From Aliiglaciecola lipolytica (GTDB taxonomy: Bacteria > Pseudomonadota > Gammaproteobacteria > Enterobacterales > Alteromonadaceae): DNA of 64,000 nt. Numbering within the stretch: the stretch's first letter is position 1; every line of letters starts with the position of its first letter. The stretch is taken from NCBI RefSeq assembly GCF_018860635.1, contig NZ_JAHKPT010000035.1:124001-188000 (forward strand), given 5' to 3'. Below are positions 56,656 through 64,000 of this stretch, piece by piece. The notes under the pieces were generated by a model. That model was not told the origin of the DNA and searched no databases. It saw nothing but the letters and a program-made list of their open reading frames with translations. The position numbers and the translations under genes are program-made.

Positions 56656-58899
56656 CTAAGCTGCGTCAGCTTGCTGGGAATCGGGCGCTTTATGTATATC
56701 CACTAGTTCTAAATCAAATGTATATTCATCTACTCTTACGGCCAATTTACGTTTGTCGTTGTAATCCATAACTAAAGCAACTTCAGCAGTGCTTAACAGA
56801 CCTTTGTCAGCAAAGGTATTCACGATATGTTCGAAGGTTAAAGCCGGCACTACAGGAGTTTGACGTAATTGCTTTTGAATCTTCTTCAGAACAGGCATGG
56901 CCGCATGTTTTGCATCGAACGCTTGTTCGTTAATGTAATTTCCATCACCTACATTAGATTTCACTAGATGCGTTAATTCGCTCTTAATGCTCGATTGCTG
57001 CATAGTTGCCGAAGATAGCTGACGAACCAAATCATCAGAAATTCCTTTTACCGAAGAGCTATAAGTGTTTGTTAGTACTCTCATCAAACCGCGGGTAGCA
57101 GTATTCGGGAAGTTGTTAACAAAATTAACCAGCGCTTGTTCACCTTGCTGTAAACACCACTGAATTGCGTACTCGAAGTAGGGTAACGCTTCAGCTCGAT
57201 TAGACACTTTTTGCTCATAAAAGCGTACAACAGCCATGGCAGCATAGGTGTAGCTCATGATGTCACCTAGACGTGCAGATAAAAGCTCTGCTTTTTTCAG
57301 ATCACCACCTAATACTAACAATGAAAGGTCAGCCAGTGGAGCAAGTTTTGCCGACAGTGCATTTAGCCGTTTTTCGTACTTTTTCACTTCAGGCATCGCA
57401 CTTTTCGCTGAACGTGCAAAAGGTATATAGCTATTCAACATTGAACGGAACGAGTTCGCCACGCTGAATTTAACCGTCTTGCCTAACACTTTATTGAATT
57501 CGCTATCAGCCGAATTATCTTCACTGTGAATTAAATCAACCATTTCTTTAAGGTAAGGGTGGCAACGCATCGCACCTTGTCCAAAAATCATCAGGTTACG
57601 CGTTAAAATATTCGCGCCTTCAACCGTAATCGCAATTGGTAGTGCCGAATATCCATTTGCCAAGGTGTTTTGAGGACCACGTTGAATCGCTTTACCTGCT
57701 TGCACATCCATGGCTGAATTGAGTACATCGCGACCTAATTCTGTCATGTGGTATTTGGCAATAGCTGTGACAACCGATGGTTTAAGCCCTAAGCCAAGGC
57801 CTTCAGTTGTTAAAACTCGCATCGCTTCTAACACAAAGGTTTTTCCAGCAATGTCAGCTAGTTTTTCTTGAATACCTTCGAAGCGACCAATAGGTACACC
57901 AAATTGTTCACGTACGAACGAATATTCCGCAGTAGATTTAAATGCAGTTTGTGCAGTCGCAACGCCCATAGCAGGCAATGAGATACCGCGGCCGGCACCT
58001 AAACAGGCCACTAACATTTGCCATCCACGACCAATATTCTTTTGGCCACCAATGATAAAGTCCATTGGAATAAATACGTTTTCACCCCGAGTGGTACCAT
58101 TATAAAAACGCACACCCATTGGATCATGACGATTACCTAACTCCACACCTGGATGGCTTTTAGGAATCAGCGCGCAGGTGATACCAAGTTCTAGGGAATC
58201 ACCAATTAAATGGTCTGGATCAAATACTTTGAAAGCAAGGCCAAGTACTGTGGCAATCGGAGCTAAGGTAATGTAACGCTTATCCCAACTAACACTTAGG
58301 CCAATAACTTCTTCGCCTTCCCATGTGCCTTTAGTGACGTATGCCGCATCTGGAATTGCACCGGCATCGGAACCCGCTTCAGGGCCAGTCAATGCAAAGC
58401 AAGGGATATCTTCGCCAACACTTAACTTTGGTAACCACTGATTTTGTTGGTCTTCAGTACCATAGTGCATTAATAGCTCACCAGGGCCTAAGGAATTAGG
58501 AACCATAACGGTTACCGCAATGGCACCGCTTGTCGCAGCAATAGTGGCTACAATCGTTGAGTTTGCATAAGGACTAAATTCTAATCCTCCAAACTTCTTA
58601 GGAATAATCAAAGCGAAAAATTTATTCACTTTTAAGAAAGTGAGAATTTCATCTGGAATATGTTTGCTATTTTGTAATTCAAAATCGTCAACCATTGCCA
58701 ATAATTCGGTAACCGGCCCATCTAAAAAGGCTTGCTCGTCTTTAGTTAGCTTTGCCGCCGGAATATCTCTAAGGGCCTGCATGTCAGGCTTCCCCTGATA
58801 AATTGACGATTCAATCCAAACATCACCAGCATCCAAGGCTTCTTGCTCGGTAACTGAAATTGGGGGTAAAACTTTCTTTAAACTTGTTCTTATACTCAT
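56656..58899 (-). CDS. fadE: Acyl-CoA dehydrogenase, FadE type
   Basis: A 747-residue flavoprotein for the first step of fatty acid beta-oxidation. It has the N-terminal helical domain, the FAD and substrate segment CFALTGPEAGSDAGAIPDA, and the later GRGISLPAMGVATAQTAFKS. The extra C-terminal region (about 500-747) is typical of the long proteobacterial FadE; ordinary acyl-CoA dehydrogenases have about 380 residues. The ATG at 58899 (MSIRTSLKK) is chosen; a GTG at 58908 is in frame. It is monocistronic, with its own terminator. A half-site resembling the FadR operator overlaps the upstream region (see rejected items). Confidence 0.93.
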   Translation of the reverse strand: MSIRTSLKKVLPPISVTEQEALDAGDVWIESSIYQGKPDMQALRDIPAAKLTKDEQAFLDGPVTELLAMVDDFELQNSKHIPDEILTFLKVNKFFALIIPKKFGGLEFSPYANSTIVATIAATSGAIAVTVMVPNSLGPGELLMHYGTEDQQNQWLPKLSVGEDIPCFALTGPEAGSDAGAIPDAAYVTKGTWEGEEVIGLSVSWDKRYITLAPIATVLGLAFKVFDPDHLIGDSLELGITCALIPKSHPGVELGNRHDPMGVRFYNGTTRGENVFIPMDFIIGGQKNIGRGWQMLVACLGAGRGISLPAMGVATAQTAFKSTAEYSFVREQFGVPIGRFEGIQEKLADIAGKTFVLEAMRVLTTEGLGLGLKPSVVTAIAKYHMTELGRDVLNSAMDVQAGKAIQRGPQNTLANGYSALPIAITVEGANILTRNLMIFGQGAMRCHPYLKEMVDLIHSEDNSADSEFNKVLGKTVKFSVANSFRSMLNSYIPFARSAKSAMPEVKKYEKRLNALSAKLAPLADLSLLVLGGDLKKAELLSARLGDIMSYTYAAMAVVRFYEQKVSNRAEALPYFEYAIQWCLQQGEQALVNFVNNFPNTATRGLMRVLTNTYSSSVKGISDDLVRQLSSATMQQSSIKSELTHLVKSNVGDGNYINEQAFDAKHAAMPVLKKIQKQLRQTPVVPALTFEHIVNTFADKGLLSTAEVALVMDYNDKRKLAVRVDEYTFDLELVDIHKAPDSQQADAA

Positions 58900-59260
58900 T
58901 GTTAACACATCCGCTCATCTGACCAGTTGAGATTAATACTACATGTTTTTAACAAAAGATCAAAACAAACTGTGATAAAGATGTCCGAAATTTACTGCTA
59001 AATAGACAGCGGGTTAAGATTAAATATATGTTTAACAAAGGTTTATGTTTTTCTTTTGATGAGTTGGAAATTATAAAAAAATATTTTTTTATACGGCATG
59101 AAAAATTGTATGGGGTAGTAATTAGGTGTTTGTTGAAGGATTAAACTATTATGTTAAACATCTGCTTTATAAAGAATTTGTTGGCTTATTGATGTATTGT
59201 TGCAAATTAATATTAATGCATTGCAATGCGATCAATTTACCCCCCCTTAGAGGATTAAAA
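58900..59260. other. 361-bp divergent intergenic region
   Basis: No convincing gene is seen between fadE and the RND gene. The stretch 59040-59200 is very AT-rich. An open frame in phase with the RND gene extends upstream to 59126, but its codons and missing ribosome site argue against translation. Confidence 0.5.
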
Positions 59261-61567
59261 ATGCGCAGTTTGTGGTTGAATACCGTTTTAAATAGACCCT
59301 GGTTAACAATATTTCTAAGTCTAATATTTATTGTCCTGTGTGGGGCAGGTGCGCAGAAATTAGCCTTCAACGGTGATTATAAAGTTTATTTTGAGAAAGA
59401 TAACCCGCAGCGAATTGCATTTGAAGAGATGCAGGCTATTTTTAGTAAAAACGAAAACGCCAATATCCTAATTTCGCCAAAAACGGGAAATGTTTTCAAC
59501 CCAACTACCTTAAAATTAATAGCTGACTTTACCGAAGACGCTTGGCAAACGCCCTTATCTAGTCGCGTCGACTCAATCGCCAACTTTCAGCATACTTGGG
59601 CTGAAGACGATGACATGATAGTTGAGCAATTAATACTTGATTCCGACAAGATCGATAATGCGTTGGTTGAGCGAGTAAAAAGTGTTGCTTTAGTAGAACC
59701 GAATTTACTTAATCGATTAGTAGACGCGGACGGAAAAGTCGCGCTTGTGGCCGTGACGGTTAATCTTCCTGATGGGGATAAGACCAAAGAAACCGCTGAG
59801 ATTGTTGATTTTCTAAAACAATTAACTGCCAAGTATGAATTGTTATATCCCGACCATGAATTTCATCATACCGGCATTGTATTTATGAATTCTGCTTTTG
59901 AAACCGCGGCGAAAGGCGATGCTTCAACCCTTGTACCTTTGATGTTTGTTGTTATTTTAGTGGTTTTAGGCGTGTTATTACGGTCTTTTGTTGGCACCTT
60001 TGTGACGTTGTTGGTGGTTGCGCTTTCAATTGTCTCAACAATGGGGATCGGCGGCTGGATTGGGTTTGATTTAACCACTGCAACAGTTAACGTTCCTACT
60101 TTGGTTATGACGTTAGCTGTGGCCGATTGTGTGCATGTTATCGCGTCTTTGTTATATGAGTTACGACAAGGTAAAGGAAAATTAGAAGCTATCGAAACTA
60201 GTATGCAACTGAATATCAAGCCTATTTTTATCACCAGCGCGACAACTGCTATTGGTTTTCTAACATTAAACTTTTCAAATGTCCCTGCGCTGGCTGATTT
60301 AGGCACATTAACCGCAATAGGTGTGATGATAGCCTTTGTTATGTCGATTAGTTTTCTGCCTTCTATACTGCGAGTTTTGCCAATAAAAGCAGCTAAAGCA
60401 TCACATAGCGGCAATGATAGCTTCGTAAAGATTGGAGAGTGGGTAATAGCCCACCATAAACGTATATTACCCTTTACTGTTGTAGTGGTTGTTGCCGCTA
60501 TAGGTACGTCACTTATGAACAAGATAAATGACACTCCTGTTGAATATTTTGATGATAGTGCGGAATTCAAAATTGCCGCAGATTATCAAGAGCAAGTTTT
60601 AAGCGGTATGACAACAATAGATTTTGCTTTATTTACCGAACAAGAGTCGGGAATTAACGAGCCGACCAGTCTGAAACATATTCATGAATTTAGTCAGTGG
60701 TTAAAAGCACGACCAGAGGTGGACAACGTATCTACAATTAGTGATGTTTATTTACGGCTTAATAAAAATATGCATGGCGATGACCCAGCGTATTATCGTT
60801 TGCCAGAAAGCCAGCCATTGGCCGCACAGTTTTTACTCCTTTATGAAATGTCACTACCGTTTAACTTAGACCTTAATAATCAGTTAAATATTGATAAATC
60901 GGGAACTAGAATCTTTGTTACTATGCAAACCTTAGGCAGTAAAGAAATTACCTCTTTTGAACAGCAAGCTTATCAGTGGGTCGAAGAAAATGCCCCAGAA
61001 TTGCGCTTAACTGCTGGTAGTCAAAACTTAATGTTTGCTCACATCGGTGAAGCAAATATGAATAGTTTACTTAGAGGTACAGTTTTGGCTTTGGTTTTAA
61101 TTAGTGTCATCTTAATGTTTGCGCTGAAATCTTGGAAAATGGGGGCCATAAGTTTAATCCCCAATTTATTACCAGCAGCAATTGGTTTTGGCATTTGGGG
61201 ACTATACTCGGGCGAAATTAATATGGGCTTGTCAGTCGTATTAAGTATGGCTTTAGGTATAATAGTCGACGACACCGTTCATTTTTTAAGTAAATACCAG
61301 CATGCGCGGCAACACGGTGAATCTGCTGAAAATGCCGTGCGATATGCTTTTAAAAGTGTTGGTAAAGCGCTTTGGGTAACCACTGTGGTTTTAACTTTAG
61401 GGTTTGCTGTCTTAACTTTATCCAGCTTTGCACTAAACTCTGATATGGGGCTGTTAACAGGTATTATTATTGTCGTTGCTTTAGCTGTCGATTTCCTGTT
61501 TTTACCCGCTTTTCTATTGATGTTTGACAAACAAAATTTGTCTGAGGAAGCAAGCAATGAAATTTAA
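59261..61567 (+). CDS. RND/MMPL superfamily exporter
   Basis: A 768-residue inner-membrane protein with the two-fold RND plan: one helix, a periplasmic loop (FNGDYKVYF and on), five helices, then the same again. LSMALGIIVDDTVHFLSKYQ, near the end of the second half, is the typical MMPL helix-four motif; VVILVVLGVLLRSF and VMTLAVADCVHVIASLLYEL mark the first half. At this size it is of the HpnN/MmpL-like lipid-transport branch rather than the 1000-residue drug pumps. The ATG at 59261 follows AGAGGA at ideal spacing. It overlaps the next gene by 11 bases and heads a three-gene operon. The cargo is unknown; a lipid is likely. Confidence 0.9.
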   Translation: MRSLWLNTVLNRPWLTIFLSLIFIVLCGAGAQKLAFNGDYKVYFEKDNPQRIAFEEMQAIFSKNENANILISPKTGNVFNPTTLKLIADFTEDAWQTPLSSRVDSIANFQHTWAEDDDMIVEQLILDSDKIDNALVERVKSVALVEPNLLNRLVDADGKVALVAVTVNLPDGDKTKETAEIVDFLKQLTAKYELLYPDHEFHHTGIVFMNSAFETAAKGDASTLVPLMFVVILVVLGVLLRSFVGTFVTLLVVALSIVSTMGIGGWIGFDLTTATVNVPTLVMTLAVADCVHVIASLLYELRQGKGKLEAIETSMQLNIKPIFITSATTAIGFLTLNFSNVPALADLGTLTAIGVMIAFVMSISFLPSILRVLPIKAAKASHSGNDSFVKIGEWVIAHHKRILPFTVVVVVAAIGTSLMNKINDTPVEYFDDSAEFKIAADYQEQVLSGMTTIDFALFTEQESGINEPTSLKHIHEFSQWLKARPEVDNVSTISDVYLRLNKNMHGDDPAYYRLPESQPLAAQFLLLYEMSLPFNLDLNNQLNIDKSGTRIFVTMQTLGSKEITSFEQQAYQWVEENAPELRLTAGSQNLMFAHIGEANMNSLLRGTVLALVLISVILMFALKSWKMGAISLIPNLLPAAIGFGIWGLYSGEINMGLSVVLSMALGIIVDDTVHFLSKYQHARQHGESAENAVRYAFKSVGKALWVTTVVLTLGFAVLTLSSFALNSDMGLLTGIIIVVALAVDFLFLPAFLLMFDKQNLSEEASNEI

Positions 61568-62366
61568 TCAAATTCATATTAAACGTTTCGGTCTTTTTTT
61601 TACTGTATTCATGTTATGCACAATCGGCAAAGAAGGGTTGGCGCAATCGCCACAGGAAAAAGGGTTAGAAATCGCCAAAGAGCGTAAATTGCGAGATCGA
61701 GGTTGGGGAGATTCTGTGGCTCAATTAACTATGATTTTGCGCAACTCTCAAGGGCAGGAAACTGAGCGGGCGATGCGTTTGCATGGGCTTGAAAATCTAG
61801 ATGGGGGGGACAAGTCGCTCACTATATTTGATGAGCCCAAAGATGTAAATGGAACCGCATTTCTTAATTTCTCTCATGCCAAAAAGCCCGATGAACAATG
61901 GATTTATTTGCCTGCGTTAAAACGAGTCAAGCGAATTGCATCGCGCAATAAATCTGGTCCATTTATGGGCAGTGAATTTGCGTATGAAGATATGACAGCG
62001 TTTGAAGTTGAGAAATATACTTTTAAATATATTACTGATGAAACCTACAAAAATCGAAAAATGTTTGTGGTTGAACAAACACCTGTAGATGAGTTTTCTG
62101 GCTACACTCGACAAAAGGTTTGGATAGATCAAGAACGATACATCCCTTACAAAATAGAGTACTTTGATAAGAAAAATAGTTTATTAAAAACCCTTGAATT
62201 AGATGAGTATACTTTATACTTAGATAAATATTGGCGTGCATTGCGCACTGAAATGTTTAATGAGCAAAATGGTAAAAGTACCGAGCTTATTACCCATGAA
62301 ATTGAGTTTAAAACTGGACTAGAGGACAGTGACTTTGACAAGAATAGTCTCAAACGGGCGAGGTAG
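61557..62366 (+). CDS. Periplasmic LolA-like outer-membrane lipoprotein-sorting family protein
   Basis: A 269-residue exported protein with a signal peptide (about residues 1-27, ending LAQS). The body is the LolA-like family usually annotated outer membrane lipoprotein-sorting protein: MRLHGLENLDGGDKSLTIF, then KPDEQWIYLPALKRVKRIAS and FMGSEFAYEDMT are typical. It should form a half-barrel able to carry a lipid or lipoprotein across the periplasm. It starts inside the RND gene (GAGG nine bases upstream) and its end overlaps the outer-membrane gene by 38 bases. Such genes often accompany RND/MMPL exporters. Confidence 0.85.
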   Translation: MKFNQIHIKRFGLFFTVFMLCTIGKEGLAQSPQEKGLEIAKERKLRDRGWGDSVAQLTMILRNSQGQETERAMRLHGLENLDGGDKSLTIFDEPKDVNGTAFLNFSHAKKPDEQWIYLPALKRVKRIASRNKSGPFMGSEFAYEDMTAFEVEKYTFKYITDETYKNRKMFVVEQTPVDEFSGYTRQKVWIDQERYIPYKIEYFDKKNSLLKTLELDEYTLYLDKYWRALRTEMFNEQNGKSTELITHEIEFKTGLEDSDFDKNSLKRAR

Positions 62367-63555
62367 TACCGCTGCTCTAACATGCTTAGCGTTGCTATTT
62401 ACTGCTTCTAATTCAGCCGCCAGTGATATTGAAATTCGCGGCTCAGCAGTGATTGAACAACGTTATTTTTTGCAGGATGCTTTGTATGAAGAGCAGGACC
62501 GTGCGAACTTTTCTATCTACGGGTATGCTGAAATCTACAAAGCTTTCAATGATGGCGATGATAGCATTTCGTTCAAACCTTTTTATCGCATAGATCAAAA
62601 CGACGATGAGCGAACTCATGCTGATATTCGCGAACTTATCTGGTTGCACGTTGGTGACGGTTGGGAAATGCGTACCGGCGTGGGTAAAGTGTTTTGGGGA
62701 CAAACAGAATCCTTACATCTGGTTGATGTTATTAACCAAACCGATTCGATTGAAGCCATTGATGGTGAAGATAAGCTTGGCCAACCCATGGTCAACCTTT
62801 CGTTAATTAGAGATTGGGGAACCACTTCTGTCTTCGTTTTACCTTACTTTCGTGAACGTACGTTTGCCGGATTAGATGGACGACCAAGGTTCGCGCTAGA
62901 CGTTGATACTGATAATCCACTCTATGAGTCGGATGATGATGAAAATAATGTTGATTGGGCAGCCCGTTGGCAGCACACGTTAGGAATGTGGGAAGTTGGG
63001 GTCTCTTATTTTGATGGTACTTCTCGAGAGCCTATTTTAGTTCCTGAATTAAATGAAGACTCGGCTTTGCTTCGACCTTATTATCCTCAAATGCAACAGG
63101 CTGGTATCGATCTTCTTGCGGTAATGGGATCTTGGCTTATTAAGTTTGAAGGAATAAGCCGTAAAACTACAGCTGAAGATTACACTGCGTTAGTGGGAGG
63201 ATTTGAATATACCACTGTTGGTGTGTTTGACACTCAATTTGATTTGGGGTGGCTGATGGAGTACCAATATGATGGTCGGGACAATACTCTGCTCACACCG
63301 TCGCAGAATGATTTAATGCTTGGTACCCGCATTGTCTACAATGATATTGATGGCACTGAAATTCTGTTTGGTATTGTGCAAGATTTAGATGAAACCAATA
63401 GTCGTTCGGGCTTTATTGAAGCATCCAGTCGAATCAGTGACAACTGGAAGTGGCGTCTTGATGCCTGGTTTTTCTCTAGCGATACGCCAGATGAACCTAT
63501 TTATCAATATCGCCGTGATGATTTTGTTCAATTGAGTATGGAATTCTACTTTTAA
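62329..63555 (+). CDS. Predicted outer-membrane beta-barrel protein of the RND operon
   Basis: A 408-residue protein with a signal peptide (about residues 1-32, ending NSAASD) and alternating beta strands to the end. It finishes FVQLSMEFYF, with the terminal aromatic typical of BAM-inserted barrels. RELIWLHVGDGWEMRTGVGK followed by VFWGQTES resembles porin-like barrel proteins found with DUF1302/alginate-export-like families; I cannot name the family firmly. The GTG start at 62329 lies within the LolA-like gene, 38 bases before its stop, so translation is coupled. With the two genes before it, it could complete an inner-to-outer-membrane path. Confidence 0.75.
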   Translation: MTLTRIVSNGRGSTAALTCLALLFTASNSAASDIEIRGSAVIEQRYFLQDALYEEQDRANFSIYGYAEIYKAFNDGDDSISFKPFYRIDQNDDERTHADIRELIWLHVGDGWEMRTGVGKVFWGQTESLHLVDVINQTDSIEAIDGEDKLGQPMVNLSLIRDWGTTSVFVLPYFRERTFAGLDGRPRFALDVDTDNPLYESDDDENNVDWAARWQHTLGMWEVGVSYFDGTSREPILVPELNEDSALLRPYYPQMQQAGIDLLAVMGSWLIKFEGISRKTTAEDYTALVGGFEYTTVGVFDTQFDLGWLMEYQYDGRDNTLLTPSQNDLMLGTRIVYNDIDGTEILFGIVQDLDETNSRSGFIEASSRISDNWKWRLDAWFFSSDTPDEPIYQYRRDDFVQLSMEFYF

Positions 63556-63558
63556 TCT

Positions 63559-63585
63559 TAGCCGCCTAAATAGGCGGCTATTTTC
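63559..63585. terminator. Shared bidirectional terminator
   Basis: TAGCCGCCT and AGGCGGCTA form a 9-bp GC-rich stem with an AAAT loop and a TTTTC tail on the plus strand, three bases after the outer-membrane gene. Its right arm contains the stop codon of the convergent gene at 63578-64000. Confidence 0.8.
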
Positions 63586-64000
63586 TAACTGGACCAATGT
63601 AACTTGATGCAATAACGATATTATCGAGATACATATTGAAGTTGTTTTTAGGCTTAGCGACGCCACCAAAATAATAATTTAACCATACTTTTTCTATTTT
63701 AAGTTTATCCGTATCTCTGAAGTGCATATTTTCCCGTTCATAAATGAGTATTCCATCTATCCATACTCTGAAAATACCATCGTTATCACCAGGGGTATTT
63801 AATTTGATATATTGTTCAATTGAATACCAGCGTCCCGGTTTCATTGTCGATAACTCGTCTCCCCAAGATATAGTTTTGCCATATTTGTTCTTGGTATCCA
63901 CTTCGTAAAGGTAACTACCGATTGGCATTCGGCCTCCCCATTCAAGGTTTGATGAAGGCACAGTTTGAAAAAATGATCCACGTACCGACCATCCATTTTT
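63578..64000 (-). CDS. Polysaccharide lyase-like protein (5' end outside window)
   Basis: The frame is open from the window end to a TAG at 63578-63580, giving the last 140 residues of a longer protein. The visible part is a jelly-roll stretch: GRWYSIEQYIKLNTPGDNDG, then FRVWIDGILIYERENMHFR and VWLNYYFGG, ending in a strand NMYLDNIVIASSYIG. This pattern (binding-face GxW, NxPGxxDG, VWxDG, YFGG) is that of family 14-like polysaccharide lyases and related laminin-G-like proteins acting on alginate or glucuronan. The catalytic residues cannot be checked fully. An internal GTG at 63961 is not the true start. Confidence 0.6.
   Translation of the reverse strand, partial: KNGWSVRGSFFQTVPSSNLEWGGRMPIGSYLYEVDTKNKYGKTISWGDELSTMKPGRWYSIEQYIKLNTPGDNDGIFRVWIDGILIYERENMHFRDTDKLKIEKVWLNYYFGGVAKPKNNFNMYLDNIVIASSYIGPVRK

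Noticed and set aside
58913-58931. FadR-like operator before fadE
   Set aside because: CTGACCAGTT matches one half of the FadR site, but the other half is poor (about 10 of 17 positions), so I do not claim it. A footprint or conservation in relatives would decide.
59866-60570. 234-codon minus-strand frame
   Set aside because: It lies wholly inside the RND exporter gene on the other strand; the residue mix is that of an antisense shadow of membrane helices.

Overview
The window is a chromosomal segment of an AT-rich gammaproteobacterium. The gene order points to Alteromonadales, close to Alteromonas, Glaciecola or Paraglaciecola (inference). Supporting blocks are proS next to trmO, tig-clpP-clpX-lon-hupB-ppiD, and rpsT/murJ-ribF-ileS-lspA-fkpB-ispH followed by type IV pilus minor-pilin genes. 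No insertion sequence, phage, integrase or CRISPR array is visible. Many genes appear to start at TTG or GTG.

Layout. 1-2.2 kb: the tail of one diguanylate cyclase, a complete membrane diguanylate cyclase and a metallo-beta-lactamase-fold hydrolase. 2.3-5.1 kb: proS and trmO, with the 3' remnant of a DUF1501 gene between them. 5.5-10.1 kb: a four-gene GldA/GldF/GldG/DUF4340 ABC operon. 10.1-12.8 kb: DUF1415, folD, a YgjV-like membrane protein with a GNAT-like tail, and a DUF5062 protein. 13.0-13.5 kb: four tRNA genes (Pro, Arg, His, Leu) behind a strong promoter. 13.6-23.5 kb: a signalling and secretion stretch with an orphan GspC-like protein, a subtilase with thirteen 11-residue EGSIWDG repeats, a large beta-propeller/GGDEF sensor, and a sigma-54 activator with a degenerate GGDEF domain. 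23.8-32.6 kb: the protein quality-control block, with an RpoH-type promoter before lon.

32.7-37.5 kb holds a first minor-pilin cluster (FimT/GspH-, PilW-, PilX- and PilV-like, plus a divergent pilin). It has no PilY1, and its PilV-like member is unusually large and cysteine-rich. A 55-codon two-helix membrane protein follows at 37511-37678. Next come an OlsF-like double acyltransferase, an LpxH-like phosphatase, rpsT, murJ and the ribF-ileS-lspA-fkpB-ispH run. 48.9-55.6 kb is the canonical minor-pilin operon pilV-pilW-pilX-pilY1-pilE, in which the PilY1 von Willebrand A domain is split by two related beta-sandwich domains. The last part holds a coiled-coil membrane protein, a FadE-type acyl-CoA dehydrogenase, a three-gene operon (RND/MMPL exporter, LolA-like periplasmic protein, outer-membrane protein), and a polysaccharide-lyase-like gene cut by the window end.

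The less ordinary material is: the cysteine-rich pilin cluster; the repeat-tailed protease with a candidate sigma-54 promoter beside a propeller-GGDEF sensor and a sigma-54 activator; the split-VWA PilY1; the RND/LolA-like/outer-membrane trio; the small membrane protein; and the DUF1501 remnant. All functional statements are from sequence reading; no database search was run.
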